From Oxytricha trifallax (taxonomy: Eukaryota; Ciliophora; Spirotrichea; Sporadotrichida; Oxytrichidae), in assembly GCA_000711775.1 (NCBI GenBank), contig ARYC01000083.1:1-64000 (forward strand): a DNA stretch of 64,000 bases, read 5' to 3'. The notes below the pieces were generated by a model that saw only the letters and a list, made by a program, of their open reading frames with translations, had not been told where the DNA came from and made no database searches. Made by a program: the position numbers and the translations under genes. This document shows, piece after piece, positions 11,892 through 22,600 of the stretch (the stretch's first letter is position 1; the number at the start of each line of letters is the position of its first letter).

Positions 11892-12671
11892 GAATTGTCT
11901 AATATTTAAAAAATGGTAAGTTTTTAGGAGAATTAAAATTCAGAGAAAGTGAATTCAGAGAATGTTATTGGAGATTATGTCACAGAAGAAAATCAAATGG
12001 AATTAACTAAGGCTAAGTATTTTATTAATTTTTGTTATAGAAAAAAGTAAAAAATCAAATGCGCGTGTTGGAACAGAGAGCTCTCTTGATCAAATAAATC
12101 CAAAGAATGACTTTAAAAAATGTTAGGGAAATCATTTTCAGAAATGCAAGTATAATCAACATAATATTTAGGTTTGTAAAATAGTTTAAAGTTCAATAAA
12201 GACTGAGTAGGTAGAATTCACATTCATTTATTTATATTGGAGATAGCCTTAAATTACAATAATCTGAAACATGAAGCGGACTTGGAAGGTATTAAGGTTT
12301 TGGCTTGGATTAGAAAATCTGATTTTAAATCACTTTAGTTTCTATATTAGTTATTAGGAACTAGTAGAATTTGCAATAAACATCCAGATTAGAGCTAGTA
12401 ATAATTTTGACATTTAGAGAGGTTTATACTGCAGTAATAAAATCATAAATAATCAAATAGATAATTAGCTTGAATTATTATTAATCACTCTTTTAGTGTA
12501 ATTGCCACTTTGAATTGTCTAAGGTAATTTAGCTTTAGCTTAATGTAAATTAAATTAGCGCTTATTGCAATATATAAAATAGTTAGGTTACTTAGTAAAG
12601 TGTAGGATTTGAGATGGCATTTATAAATCACCATCGCCTATTAAAACTACTCTAAACAAATTATTCTTAAA
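11892..12671. other. AT-rich arm segment without gene
   Basis: Mirror of 4118-4913; no supported gene. Confidence 0.35.
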
Positions 12672-13231
12672 TCAAACAGTAAAGGTGACTGCTCCAACGA
12701 AATCTTAGGGTTCTGGCATTTATTGCGAAGTCAACTGCTTTCTCACTTCTTCATCATACTTATTCATAGTATTTCTGTATTCTCCCTTGATTTAACTATA
12801 AATTGCGCGTTAGCAATAATTTCAAATAAAAGACTTACTCAACTTGAATTAGACTGTCATTATCAAAGCTGAAGAACCAACCATCAGAAGAATCTTCAGG
12901 ATCAAGAAGTATATACACTTAGTGCATGTATGGGTCTTCCTTCTTGAATGGATAAATCCATACGTTGTGATATCCTCACCACTTATAGGTTACTGCAACA
13001 ACTGGTTCGTTCTCTGCAACCTCCAAATTTACAACATTCTTGAAGCCTCTTTGCGGATCAACTTAAAACTTGAATGTGCGCTTGAATCGCTCGTCGATCA
13101 CCTACACTTTGCGAATGCATCAACATTGCTAAATTACTTGCCTGATATATTTCTAAGATGTATCCACCAGGTGCTTTAGATGAATGAATGAAAGTGAAGC
13201 AGTGCTGCTTCGTAGTTTTGCTTGACTTCAT
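12672..13231 (-). pseudogene. Palindrome gene C, right copy
   Basis: Mirror of 3558-4117. ATG at 13231, 43-bp intron at 12838-12796 (GTAAGT...TTATAG), last exon 12795-12672 ending at TGA. Splicing joins SLIQVD to QIKGEYRN in frame. The exon with EDPYMHQVYILLDPED is open here but frame-shifted in the left arm, so this copy is the better version of the C-terminal half. It carries the same frame change near 13,080 as the left arm. Not recognised. Confidence 0.6.
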
Positions 13232-13801
13232 TCTTTGATATAATTATTGATTATAAAATAATAACTTATTAATAATAAAGCATCAATTGCGAGGTTGCAT
13301 AAACCTCTTTGCATATATATTGCTTAACAGTTGCAATTAATCAAACATAATAATTCTAAGCTTGTTTAAGCTTGCAATGCATTGCTCAACCCATCTCTTA
13401 TGTTTAAGCAGGTCTGTACCTGAAGTTCATGATTTCGATCACAAACTAGATAAGCTCTTAGTTGTCACCCAGGAATAGACCTTAGATTTATATGGTTCTG
13501 ATAGTGTGAAAGGCAAGCTGAATACCAAACACGATTGTGTATTGCTCAAGTGACTGATCCATGAATTGAAGCACTTAAGTTACAGTGAGAACTTATCCTC
13601 GCAAATCTGTTATGAAGGAGCGCTACATTAGCAAGTTTGATAATTAATAATATTAACATAATATAATAGTCTTAAGATAGCTCAATATTAAATTTAATAT
13701 AAGCATGTAGTTAAAGATTAATTTATGCTATCAATAAAGATCTTGAATTTTAGAATATACTATTAAACTTAGTTATTATATTAAAAAGATCTAATTTAAA
13801 A
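13232..13801. other. Intergenic space in right arm
   Basis: Between the divergent starts of gene C (13231, minus) and the transposase (13802, plus). Mirror of 2987-3557. Presumed promoters; no motif identified. Confidence 0.4.
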
Positions 13802-15030
13802 ATGAAAGCAGCTCTAAAATCAAATCTCCTTAGTGAGAATTCTGAAAAGCATTCGCAATCTTTGCAAGAGCTATGCAACACTCGATCGTCAGCGACGATC
13901 ATCTAAGCCAGCATTCATTTCAAAACATCAAGCAAAGTTGAATCAAGGTTTAAGATAAGCAAATTACAAAGTGGGGACCTGTGATTTTAGGAAAGAATTT
14001 CGTGCAAGTGGTTACTCCTGCAAAATATTCATACAATACAGGAACTCTGCTCAACTCTGGTGAGGTTCCTCCTCAAGTGGGTTCCTTGCAAGGAGGGTTG
14101 ATCATATAGATGCCATTAGAAGGAATCGATGCATATTTGAAAGACATGATAGATTTGAAGAGCTTGCTCAACGACGATTCACTCTGCTAATACCTTGAGC
14201 AGTTCTTAAATAATTTTCGCAAATCAAAGTTGGTAAGTAGAATAATCTAAAATTTAAGAATAACTCTAATCCAAATTATATTTAGATATCTGGATCTACT
14301 AAAGATAAGCAAACAACGCAATTGATTCAAACTGGATTTCTATCTCTGATTTAAAATTCAAAGCAGCTAAACTCTAATCATCTTTAAGAAAGCAATACCT
14401 ATTTAAAGCCTCGAGAAGCAAAGCTTGCACATAAACGACTTGAGATAGTAAGAATGTATATGGAAGATTAGTTGAAGCCAAAGTAAATTTCTAAGAAGTT
14501 GCGAGTGAAGCAGAGTTTGTATCAAGAACTGTTGAGAAGTTTAAGCATGAGTTGAAAACCAAAATATTGCATCCTTAAGAACCAAAAAAATCTGGCAAGA
14601 GGAGGGAGAGAGATAATGAGCAGCTGGTTGCTGCTGTTGGCGAATGCATCGAAGAAGTTGGGATTTATCAGTGCACTGGAAGAAATATTCACAATCGATT
14701 GCAAGAAATGAAAACGAGCTTGCCATTAAAGTATACATTCAAAGTGCCTTGCATCTCAACAATACATAAAATTCTCAAAGAGTAGTTTCATTTGAAGTTT
14801 GGGAAGACAGAGGCGGCGAATGTTAAATATAGAGATCCTGCTTATAATAGCAAGCGCTTATGGGTGAGTCGACTATTATCATAGTTCTTAAGAGAGGATG
14901 CAGTAATAATATCAGTTGATGAAAGCAACTTCAGATCAGACTACTTACCCCTTAAGCAGTGGGCACTAAATTAGAAGAGTATCTTGGGTAAGAAGAAGAC
15001 TAACGATAGTAAAATGATTGCAACCAAGAG

Positions 15031-16506
15031 GTATAGGAGAATCATCGCGTGCGATAAGGAGTTGCAGTATGGAGGAATGCTGCTTGGAAAGAAATTGAAT
15101 GAATCGTATTCTTCAGGATCATAGAAAGAGTTAAATGCAATATCATATATAAAATCTAGCCTTCCACTAGCTGAAATCAGCTCTTAAAATATTTCAGTGC
15201 AAGATGATAACAACTATTCATAAGCAAGTATCCAGCATTCATCAAGAACACTTAAGGCAAAGTCAATCTCAAGACTACATTCTAGCACCAGTAGTTTAAA
15301 TAAGTTGGCTAAACAATCGATTTTGTTGAAATCTGAAAAATCATCAATCAGTTCTAAAGTAAGCCATTTGATCATAGTTTTGATTGAACAACTTATAGAA
15401 GTCAGCCATTTTACATACTCCTCCTCGATAGAATTTGAAAGCAAGACAGAAACTGAATAAAAATCTATCCCCTATTCCTGAAGTTGAAGACACTCCCCAA
15501 AACCAATCAAGCACTCTGAAGAAATTCAGAAATTTGAAGTTGCAGAGCACTGTCAAGAAAGTCACTTCGGATGATGAACAGATTAAACGAATTCATTCAG
15601 AGCTCACGCCATTGATCGACCGAGTATCAAAACTAAAGTTGCAATCGACTTTGAAGAAATCAAGCAGGTCTTTGTTAAGTTAGAGATAGAGAGAAGTGAT
15701 TCAGCTAACTCCTAGAAAGCTATCGCTCTCAGTATTAAGCAGCTCGAATATAGATGAGAGTAAGTACAAGAAGTTGAATTTGCAAGTTGATGGTTGGTGC
15801 ATGTTGATAGTCTATTATATGTTGGTTCTATACTTGACTTTGATAAACTATTCTATTGAACTGAGTCGGAGCGATTACTTATCTTTGATAGCATTAAGAG
15901 CGAGAGAGATGCAATTCGAAAAGTAATATCTGAAAATGATTCGATGATTTAAACTACCATGCTAGATGAAGATACCCTGAAGATATCTCTTGGGTTGCAT
16001 GGTTCCAATCAAGAGTTGCACGGATCCGCGCTAAGGTTGTATAGATCCATGTTGTATGATTCCAGGATGTATGGATCCAGGTTGTATGAATACAAGTTGT
16101 ATGGATCTGCTCTTACATTACAGGATTCAGCACTTAGGTTGTATGGTTCCAGATGAAGACACCTTGAAGATATCTCAAGGTTGCATGGTTCCAGAATCCA
16201 CAAAATCAACATATCTAACTTTAGACTCCAAATCATTATGCATACTTCCATCAGACTATTATCATGACAACTCTGCTATCGTTCTCAAATTTATTCAACC
16301 TCTCTTATAGGTGACCTATAACCAAATCAGAGCCAACTTGAAGAATCAAAGGATGGTATCAAACCCATAGCATTGTTGTCAGATCAAATCCAGCTTAATT
16401 TAAACTATAAACCAATCTCACAATATCAAAAGGAAATGCTTGCCAATTTAGGTGATTATGGTTTAAAAGCTAGGCAGTTGTCTATTGAAAAATAAATAAT
16501 GAAGAG
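15031..16506. mobile_element. 1.48-kb insertion in transposase, right arm
   Basis: Lies between ACCAAGAG and its own last five bases AAGAG. Taking it out with one AAGAG joins SKMIATK to RQQYSMSLIAAI in frame. Because it starts with GT and ends with AG, it could formally be spliced, but introns in this DNA are 29-97 bp. Inside, 15435-15683 encodes a Lys/Ser-rich segment with EVEDTPQNQSSTLKKF, followed in other frames by SIKQLEYR and SERDAIRKVISENDSMI and then the 15-bp repeat. This resembles a decayed coiled-coil gene, not a transposase. Confidence 0.7.
15958..16207. repeat. 15-bp iterated repeat, right insertion
   Basis: About ten variants of TTGTATGGATCCAGG. Read on the plus strand, the array is open and encodes LHGSN, LYRSM, LYDSR, MYGSR, LYEYK, LYGSA and LYGSR, a five-residue repeat, bounded by GAAGATATC blocks. 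The same 15-mer recurs in non-coding clusters elsewhere in the arm, so the DNA repeat itself, not the peptide, may be what is conserved. Confidence 0.75.
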
Positions 16507-16995
16507 ATAGCAATACTCTATGAGTCTGATAGCTGCAATTGCGGTTGATAGAGTGGTATCGACTCAAATAATTGAAGGAGGATTCGATTCAGTACTATTC
16601 GAAAACTTTATCTATCAGACGCTAAGAAGTATAAGAACTGACAAAGATTTATGCAATAAGAAGGTGGTGCTCTTGATGGATAATGCGATAATTCATAAAT
16701 ATTCAGAGATGCTTGCGACTGCTCGTCGCTTCAAAGTCAATGTTCTTTTCAACGCAGAATACTCGCCCTGGCTCAACCCAATCGAATAGTTGTTTGCATA
16801 CATAAAAAAGAACCTCAAGCAGCAGAACATCATTAGCAAGTAAGTTTACTATCATAACTAAAATTTAGAGTGCAACTGGTCAAGCGCATCCAAGAGATAA
16901 TTAAAAATATGAGCGAGGATGATGTTCGAGGACTCTGGGCATTCAGCATCAACATCAAGAAGTGGATTCATACTCTGAGATATGGCTTTGTATGA

Positions 16996-17500
16996 GATTC
17001 TTCTAAAAACTACTAATTGCACCTTACAATGAAAATTCTATAAGCACTTATAATTTTTGCATCGTCAATACTACTGTAACTACTATTGCTGCTGCTATTA
17101 CTGCTGTTACTTATACTGAACTTAAAATTAATCCATAAATTCATTGAGACCCTCCAAAATCGCAATATTCATAAGCCTGCTCAAACAATTATGAATTTTT
17201 GACGAGTGTCATCAAATTCTGGACGAATGCACTCTGTATTGTAATTGCGTATCAGCTCAGAGTGAACAAGAGAGGAGTTGAGCAACTTTGGCTATAGTTA
17301 GAAGAAACTAGGTTTAAATATAATTTTCCTAAGAATTGTATAATTTTGCGAAGGAGGAGATTCAACGAGGATCAAACTAACTAGTTTTTTAAGAATTCAA
17401 CTATAATCTTGCAAATTTCTAACTTCTGCTCAATCTTTTTGACCAGCATCCTTTTATAGGCACTGCTGCAATCTAGAACTCTAAGACATCCTAATTTTTT
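16996..17500. other. Sequence beyond the transposase end
   Basis: No gene seen. A short trinucleotide-rich patch (CTACTATTGCTGCTGCTATT) lies near 17,080. The end of the palindromic arm must lie in or beyond this region but cannot be placed without its left partner. Confidence 0.35.
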
Positions 17501-17534
17501 ACAAAATTGACAAATGTCAACGATTTTCAATATT

Positions 17535-17935
17535 AATGACCACTCTGCTCAAAATGGGGTTTTGGTCACTATACTTTTGCGAAAAGTGACTAATAATGTG
17601 AAATTAAGACTAAAGACCTTTGTTTTGAGAGAATTTGACCAACCTATCCTAAAATGGTCATTTTACTGCAAATCTCGATTATTGACCACTAAAATGAAAA
17701 CTTTGGCTGTATTAATGGATTTTGCCATTTTTTGACTCCTCTGGTCGAATAAGTCAAGCATGAATAATAACATATCAATTTAGACCACAAAGACAAAAAT
17801 TGGCCATACTCGCAACAAATCTCCACTTTGGTCATTTTAGAGAGAATTATGATGATGCATATCGATTTTGACCCTAAATGCTAATAAAAATGAGCAGTTG
17901 GTAATAAAAAGTTGCAATTCGACCAATTTTCGCAT
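17535..17935. repeat. Cluster of TTTTGGTCA/TGACCA words
   Basis: At least ten copies of TGGTCA or TGACC-type words, mostly next to a T or A run, in both orientations within 400 bp, with irregular spacing. No protein is supported here; the 73-codon open stretch starting at 17514 is built from these repeats. The cluster may be the subterminal region of the giant element or a separate repeat. Confidence 0.55.
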
Positions 17936-18470
17936 ATAAGACTAATCAAGTAGTAAATGGGTAGTAATAATATATATAATTAAGTTTGTATTTTTATTTT
18001 CACAATTCCCCGATTCGAATGTATTTTATCAATACTGATTGAAACACCTATTAAAGCTGTTTGTAGAAGTATTGCTGTTGACTATTACTACCGCCTATAT
18101 AAGAGAATTCTCATAATAACTACATTTAAAAATATGCACTCTCCTAAAAAATGACACAACTTACTAATGATAGGAGTATTGAAACACTAAATATCATGAT
18201 GTTTAATTGATTTACTGTTAAATTAAAAAAGAAAATGAATTGGCAATTAAAGAGGGGAAAAATTGAGTAAGCAAAGTAACAAACCAATAAAAAAAGGGGA
18301 CTGCCATATTTCAGTGAAGATTATTTAAAACAGATAAAGAATTATTTACATAATTAAATCAAAAAATTGAAAATCAAAACTTACTTCGCAAAATTTAATA
18401 TTTCAACCATTTGAATGTTTAGTAAGATTACAATAGCTTCAAAAACTATACCAAATTTTCGGTCAAGGGC
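17936..18470. other. AT-rich sequence, nothing recognised
   Basis: No gene, repeat or RNA recognised. Confidence 0.35.
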
Positions 18471-18479
18471 AACAATAGA

Positions 18480-20500
18480 CGACAGCTCGAATTTAACTCA
18501 CCAGTTTGAGAAGTAGAAGGCTGGGTAGGAAGAATTGAAAGATTTGCAGAGAAGTAAAGATCAAAAAGGCGAGAGCAGATTATTAGTTATAAGAGATGAT
18601 TGAGTGCGAAGACAGTTGAATTCAAAATTTGCCAATAAAATGCAAGAGGATTGAACTCTAAACTGAAGCAAGATCAATCAATGAGGGAATTAGTTGGCAA
18701 AATCCTGAATATATAGGGTCATTGGAAACTAGACTTCAAAGATTTTTAGGAATAGATAACAAAGATATAGTGAAAACACAACTAGCTAGGAAGGGACGAG
18801 TTCTAGTGTTAAACAACAGAAAGTACAAAATAAAAACAGTAATAAAGATAAGGTATTTCGTAGCTAGAAAAATTTTGAATGTGAGAGGACTCCCACAACA
18901 CGTAATTATAATTTACATATCCACATACAGGGATAAAGAAATTAAAGAGCTGTAAAATAAATTAATATTCATGATAAGATAGCTAAACAGAATTGAGAAT
19001 TATAGTAAAGGGACATTTTAACTTTCACATTAAGAAACTAGGGAAGTGATTAAATAAGGAACGTCTAAAAGAGTCTATCCTTGAGGGAGTAAAAACTTAT
19101 TAGAGAAAAAATTAGCTAGTACAAATAATTTCAAACGTTTAACCTAGCGAGATAAGACAAACAGACCACAAATTAGCTTAAGTCAAACTTAAAATCAAAT
19201 ATCAACAAAACGATTATTCGTTAGCAGATAAAGAAGGACTATAAAAATATTGGACATAATAAATAGTGCTGGAAGACATTCATAGAGGAAGGGAGAGAAC
19301 TAACACTAGAAGATTTATATAAAGCAATTCAACAATACTTATTGGATAAAGTAGGAAGGTAAACCAAAGAAAGTGTTGGTACTAACGACCACCTAAGTGG
19401 TTCGTAAAAGTAATGGGAATAATACAAATAATGGATTCAAGAAGATACTTAAATAATTTTGAAAGAGGCAATAAACAACTTAGAACAGTGTCTGGATAGC
19501 AGTGATTTTAAAGTTTTCTTATACATGAAGAAAAAATATTAACAAAAAAATAATTATAATCACAATTAATCAAAGGATTACAAACAAATAGGAAAGATTG
19601 GAACCAAGAGAAGAAACAAAAAAGATACTACAATAAGATTCTCAAGGACAAAAGAGAATGCAGGGACAAGAAGTGAGTGGAAAAGACACAATAATGACAA
19701 ATTAGAAGTAGAGGTCTAGTTCTGTGAAGAAAAAGAAGTAGATATAAGAGAAAGCAACTTCAATAAAGCTACAGGTCTAGTGGATTTTATCTAAAATTAG
19801 ATAAGATAATAAAGGCAATTAATCTGAAGATATCATAATTGCTACACTAGGGAAAGATATTGCAGTATATAAAGAATGGAAAATTGATAGTTTATGTAAA
19901 GACCAAAAAGAGTTGTCCCCTGAAGTTAATAACACCAGACCATTAGTGATCAACTCCCACTTAGCCAAAATAGTTGAGAAGATTATAATAAACAAGATTA
20001 ATGAGCAAAATTTAAGTTTTTATATACAGAATAATTATCAGAATGGTTTCAAAAAGAATAAGAGAGCACATGTAAATCTAAAAAGGTAATAAGGACATAT
20101 AAAGTCATCTAGGAAGAAGAGTAAATAGAGAAAAAGATATCTTTTGGTAGATCTTCAGAAGGAAAACTACTCAGTCTAAAAATACAAACTTTAATCAATT
20201 TTGAGGGGAAAAAATTGTTGATTCAAAAAACGCGGAAGTTGTCAAGCTTATCAATATGCTATATAAGGGTAAGGAAATTTACTTTTAAAGTAGAGGAAAT
20301 AACCACACAACTAGGCGTAGTTCAGAGAAGTAAATAATCATATTTGTTGTTTAACATTTACTTGAAAGATACTCATTATTCATAACAATTATTAATTTCA
20401 TTGATTATGCAAGGCATATTAACAGTGTTTTCAAATAATTTCTTAGTAAATTTTAAGGATCCAAAATTATTCAAGGGGAAATAGAATTTAAGAAAATTCG
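18480..20500 (+). pseudogene. LINE retrotransposon, endonuclease and reverse transcriptase remains
   Basis: Pieces of a non-LTR retrotransposon in order. An endonuclease-like start contains QNARGLNSK near 18,640, followed by ETRLQ near 18,723 (compare the ETW/ETRL motif of APE-type endonucleases). The reverse transcriptase part contains TRPLVINSHLAKIVEKI and YQNGFKKNK near 19,930-20,080 (the RPI...K..E...Q.GF block). Near 20,310-20,370, LGVVQRSKQSYLLFNIYL matches the GVPQG..LSP.LFN.Y block. Frames change many times and TGA stops intervene, so this is a dead copy. No LTRs were found. Known from the family: LINEs occur in ciliate germline DNA and are eliminated from the macronucleus. Confidence 0.75.
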
Positions 20501-21590
20501 AAAATATAAATAGATCATTATTTATATTCAAAAACCTAGAAATGATATAATAATATTTTTAAAAATCTAATAAGTTAACGAACTTAGTCTGATTTTTTAT
20601 TTAACTTAGCTCGTATTTATAAATTAAATTACTTTTTAGAAATATTAACTTTAATATTTGCATACATTATTCTATTATCACATATATCATATTTTCCCAG
20701 AAATTTTTGTCTTATTTAGATACATTCACTATAATTGGCACTTTTATTTTTTTTATTGATAAGTTTTTACATCCTACAAATTTTAATTATTTTTGTTAAG
20801 ATCATAGTTCATTTCATATTTTTCAAATTTATTCTCTTTTACACTTTTAACTAGCATAATTAATTTTAAATCTATAAATATATATATATTAAATTAGTTA
20901 TAAATCACCATTCTTGATTATTAAATCATTCTCTGGAAAATGTATGAATTTCTATAAATGTTTCAAAGGGATTGAGTAGTCACACAATTTTAAACTCAAA
21001 ACAAAAGGCAATATTATTAAGTGACGCAAAAAGATATTAGAGAAAATTTTAGATAGAATGAATCTAGAAGGGTTAGGAGATTTAATACTTGGGAATAAAC
21101 ACATGCCACAACACTTTAAAACTTTTAAAGAATACCATTGACGAGATAAAAAACAAACAGAATTATATTAGAGACTTTCGAAGTCAAGCTTAGCAGAGAG
21201 AGTGACATGATTATGATGGCTTAAATCAGGTCTCTAATAATCTATATAACCAATAATTATTATAAAATTTAGTTACACTCCATGTTTGATTGATTAATGT
21301 TTTTAACAGTTATTTAATATTTAAATTTAATTTGCATGTGTAATCAATTTAAAAATTTAGTTACACACAAAACTCCTAAAACATTATAATAAAGTCAAAT
21401 ATAGTTAAATTATTGATAATTCTAATAAGATTTATATGTTTACAAAAGAACATTGTTAAGCACCCTAATATATCATATATAATAATTTATCAACGATTAA
21501 TTTTAATTTAGAACATTCATAATTTATAATAGTAAATAGATAAATTTTAATTAATTATTTATTGTTAAAATGAAAACCTTTTAAGATGAA
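20501..21590. other. Very AT-rich sequence
   Basis: No supported gene. It may contain further unreadable LINE sequence (short coding-like scraps near 21,000-21,200). Confidence 0.35.
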
Positions 21591-21659
21591 GACGGAACCA
21601 TGTTGTATTCACCATAATTTTGTAAGTTATTACATTTATGATATCTATAAAAGTAAATA

Positions 21660-21795
21660 CTCTTCCAGCAATACTATAGGCCAGTGTTGGTGAAAGACAG
21701 AGACTTCAGCAAGGAACTGGTTAGGGAAGTTTATTCATGCAGACGGAGACATCTACGAGAGATACTGGAAAAATAATAAAGCTGTTCGAGAACTT
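21660..21795 (+). pseudogene. MORN-repeat fragment
   Basis: One frame reads GKFIHADGDIYERYWKNNKA, a clear MORN repeat (G.F.H.DGD.YEG.W.NNKA). A degenerate QGTG-type repeat precedes it in another frame. The fragment is isolated, without start or end, and sits among LINE pieces. It is either a stray macronuclear-destined segment of a gene elsewhere or a pseudogene fragment. MORN proteins bind membranes or organise the cortex; nothing more can be inferred. Confidence 0.55.
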
Positions 21796-22079
21796 CCATT
21801 TTCTATAAAATTAAAAAGCATTAGTATTGTTATTAATCTTATTGCTATTACCATATATTTTTCTCATTATTTTTCATAATTATTCTTAGAGTACTAAGAA
21901 TTCTTTAAAGAATTTGTTAATTCTATCTAGATTTAAGTATATTTTATTTATGTTTGAATCCTTAATTATACTATATTTAAAGTGTGTGTAACTAAATTTT
22001 GAAATTTAGTTACATATAGAATTTTAATTAAAATGCCTAATATATACTAATAAAACACTCAAACATGCAAAAAAAGGCA

Positions 22080-22600
22080 ATAGAGTTTTTAGCTGTCACT
22101 GAATGTATTGAATTAACAAGTATATTCCATTAGTAGCAGCTTAGTTCTTAATAATTGAAGAGATTGAAAAAATGGAACAGCAACTAAGAGAAGAACATTA
22201 AAAACGCCAAGGGAATTCCAAAAAAAAATTACTCAGGAATGTAACTCAAATGAAAATACAAACACTAGTGAAATAATAAGATACTTAGTTCAGAAGAACT
22301 TGAAGAAAATTAAAATGAACAACGAGTAAGTTATAAGGCCAAAAAAAAGTAAGTGACTAACTAAATCAAACCAAAAGTAAATGAATGATAGAAAAGGAGA
22401 AAAATCTTTTAAACGAAAAATTTTAATGGACATGATGATGGCAAAAACGTTAGGAAAACGATTGTAAACTACGGCATGAGCTATTATTACAGTATACACA
22501 AGATCTTGGTGGTCGGGAATCAAATGAAGCTATGTAACTTACTGAATTTAGCAGGAGATCCTACAAGATATTTTTAAAATACTGAAGGAGAATAGACTAT
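22080..22600 (+). pseudogene. LINE 3' coding fragment
   Basis: Contains IEEIEKM and, near 22,465-22,580, VNYGMSYYYSIHKILV followed by LNLAGDPTRYF. The same two blocks occur in the same order on the minus strand at 25.9-26.5 kb (VNYGM..., TAGDPYRF), so both derive from the C-terminus of one LINE family. Several frame changes. Confidence 0.65.

Larger units (their letters stand above)
1..16785. repeat. Giant palindrome, arms of about 8.3-8.4 kb
   Basis: Positions 1-8331 are the reverse complement of 8368-16785, interrupted by a 36-bp spacer. Base 1 pairs with base 16785, and the left arm continues beyond the window start. The arms differ by scattered substitutions, many 1-2 base indels and one 106-bp insertion present only in the right arm, so they are similar but not copies of one read. 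Each arm carries an outward-facing DDE transposase and three small genes. No terminal end of the arm can be seen: the transposase on the right runs to 16995, past the last base whose partner is in the window. It could be a foldback-type DNA transposon, two elements inserted head to head, or a chimeric assembly of one element. Confidence 0.93.
13802..16995 (+). pseudogene. DDE transposase, right-arm copy, with its 3' end
   Basis: IS630/Tc1-type DDE transposase that would cut and join the element's ends. The pieces are exon 13802-14232, intron 14233-14285 (53 bp), exon 14286-15030, a 1,476-bp insertion at 15031-16506, exon 16507-16839, intron 16840-16868 (29 bp, GTAAGT...TTTAG) and exon 16869-16995 with TGA. 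Catalytic residues are the Asp in ISVDESNF, the Asp in LLMDNAIIHK and the Glu in NPIE. The block before the DDE core (RDNEQLVAAVGEC and STIHKIL) looks like a helix-turn-helix region. This copy has lost a base near 13,885 and is frame-shifted near 14,505, where the left arm is intact. It shares the in-frame TGA at 13939-13941. The TGA-only stop is shown by TAG directly after NPIE, giving the usual NPIEQ. Confidence 0.85.

Noticed and set aside
1-16785. Polinton/Maverick or other virus-like element
   Set aside because: No DNA polymerase B, retroviral-type integrase, protease, packaging ATPase or capsid motif was seen; the transposase is IS630/Tc1-like.
17556-17565. GGGGTTTTGG as an internal telomere or TBE end
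   Set aside because: Only a single short match, no partner and no further repeat; it falls within the TGGTCA cluster.
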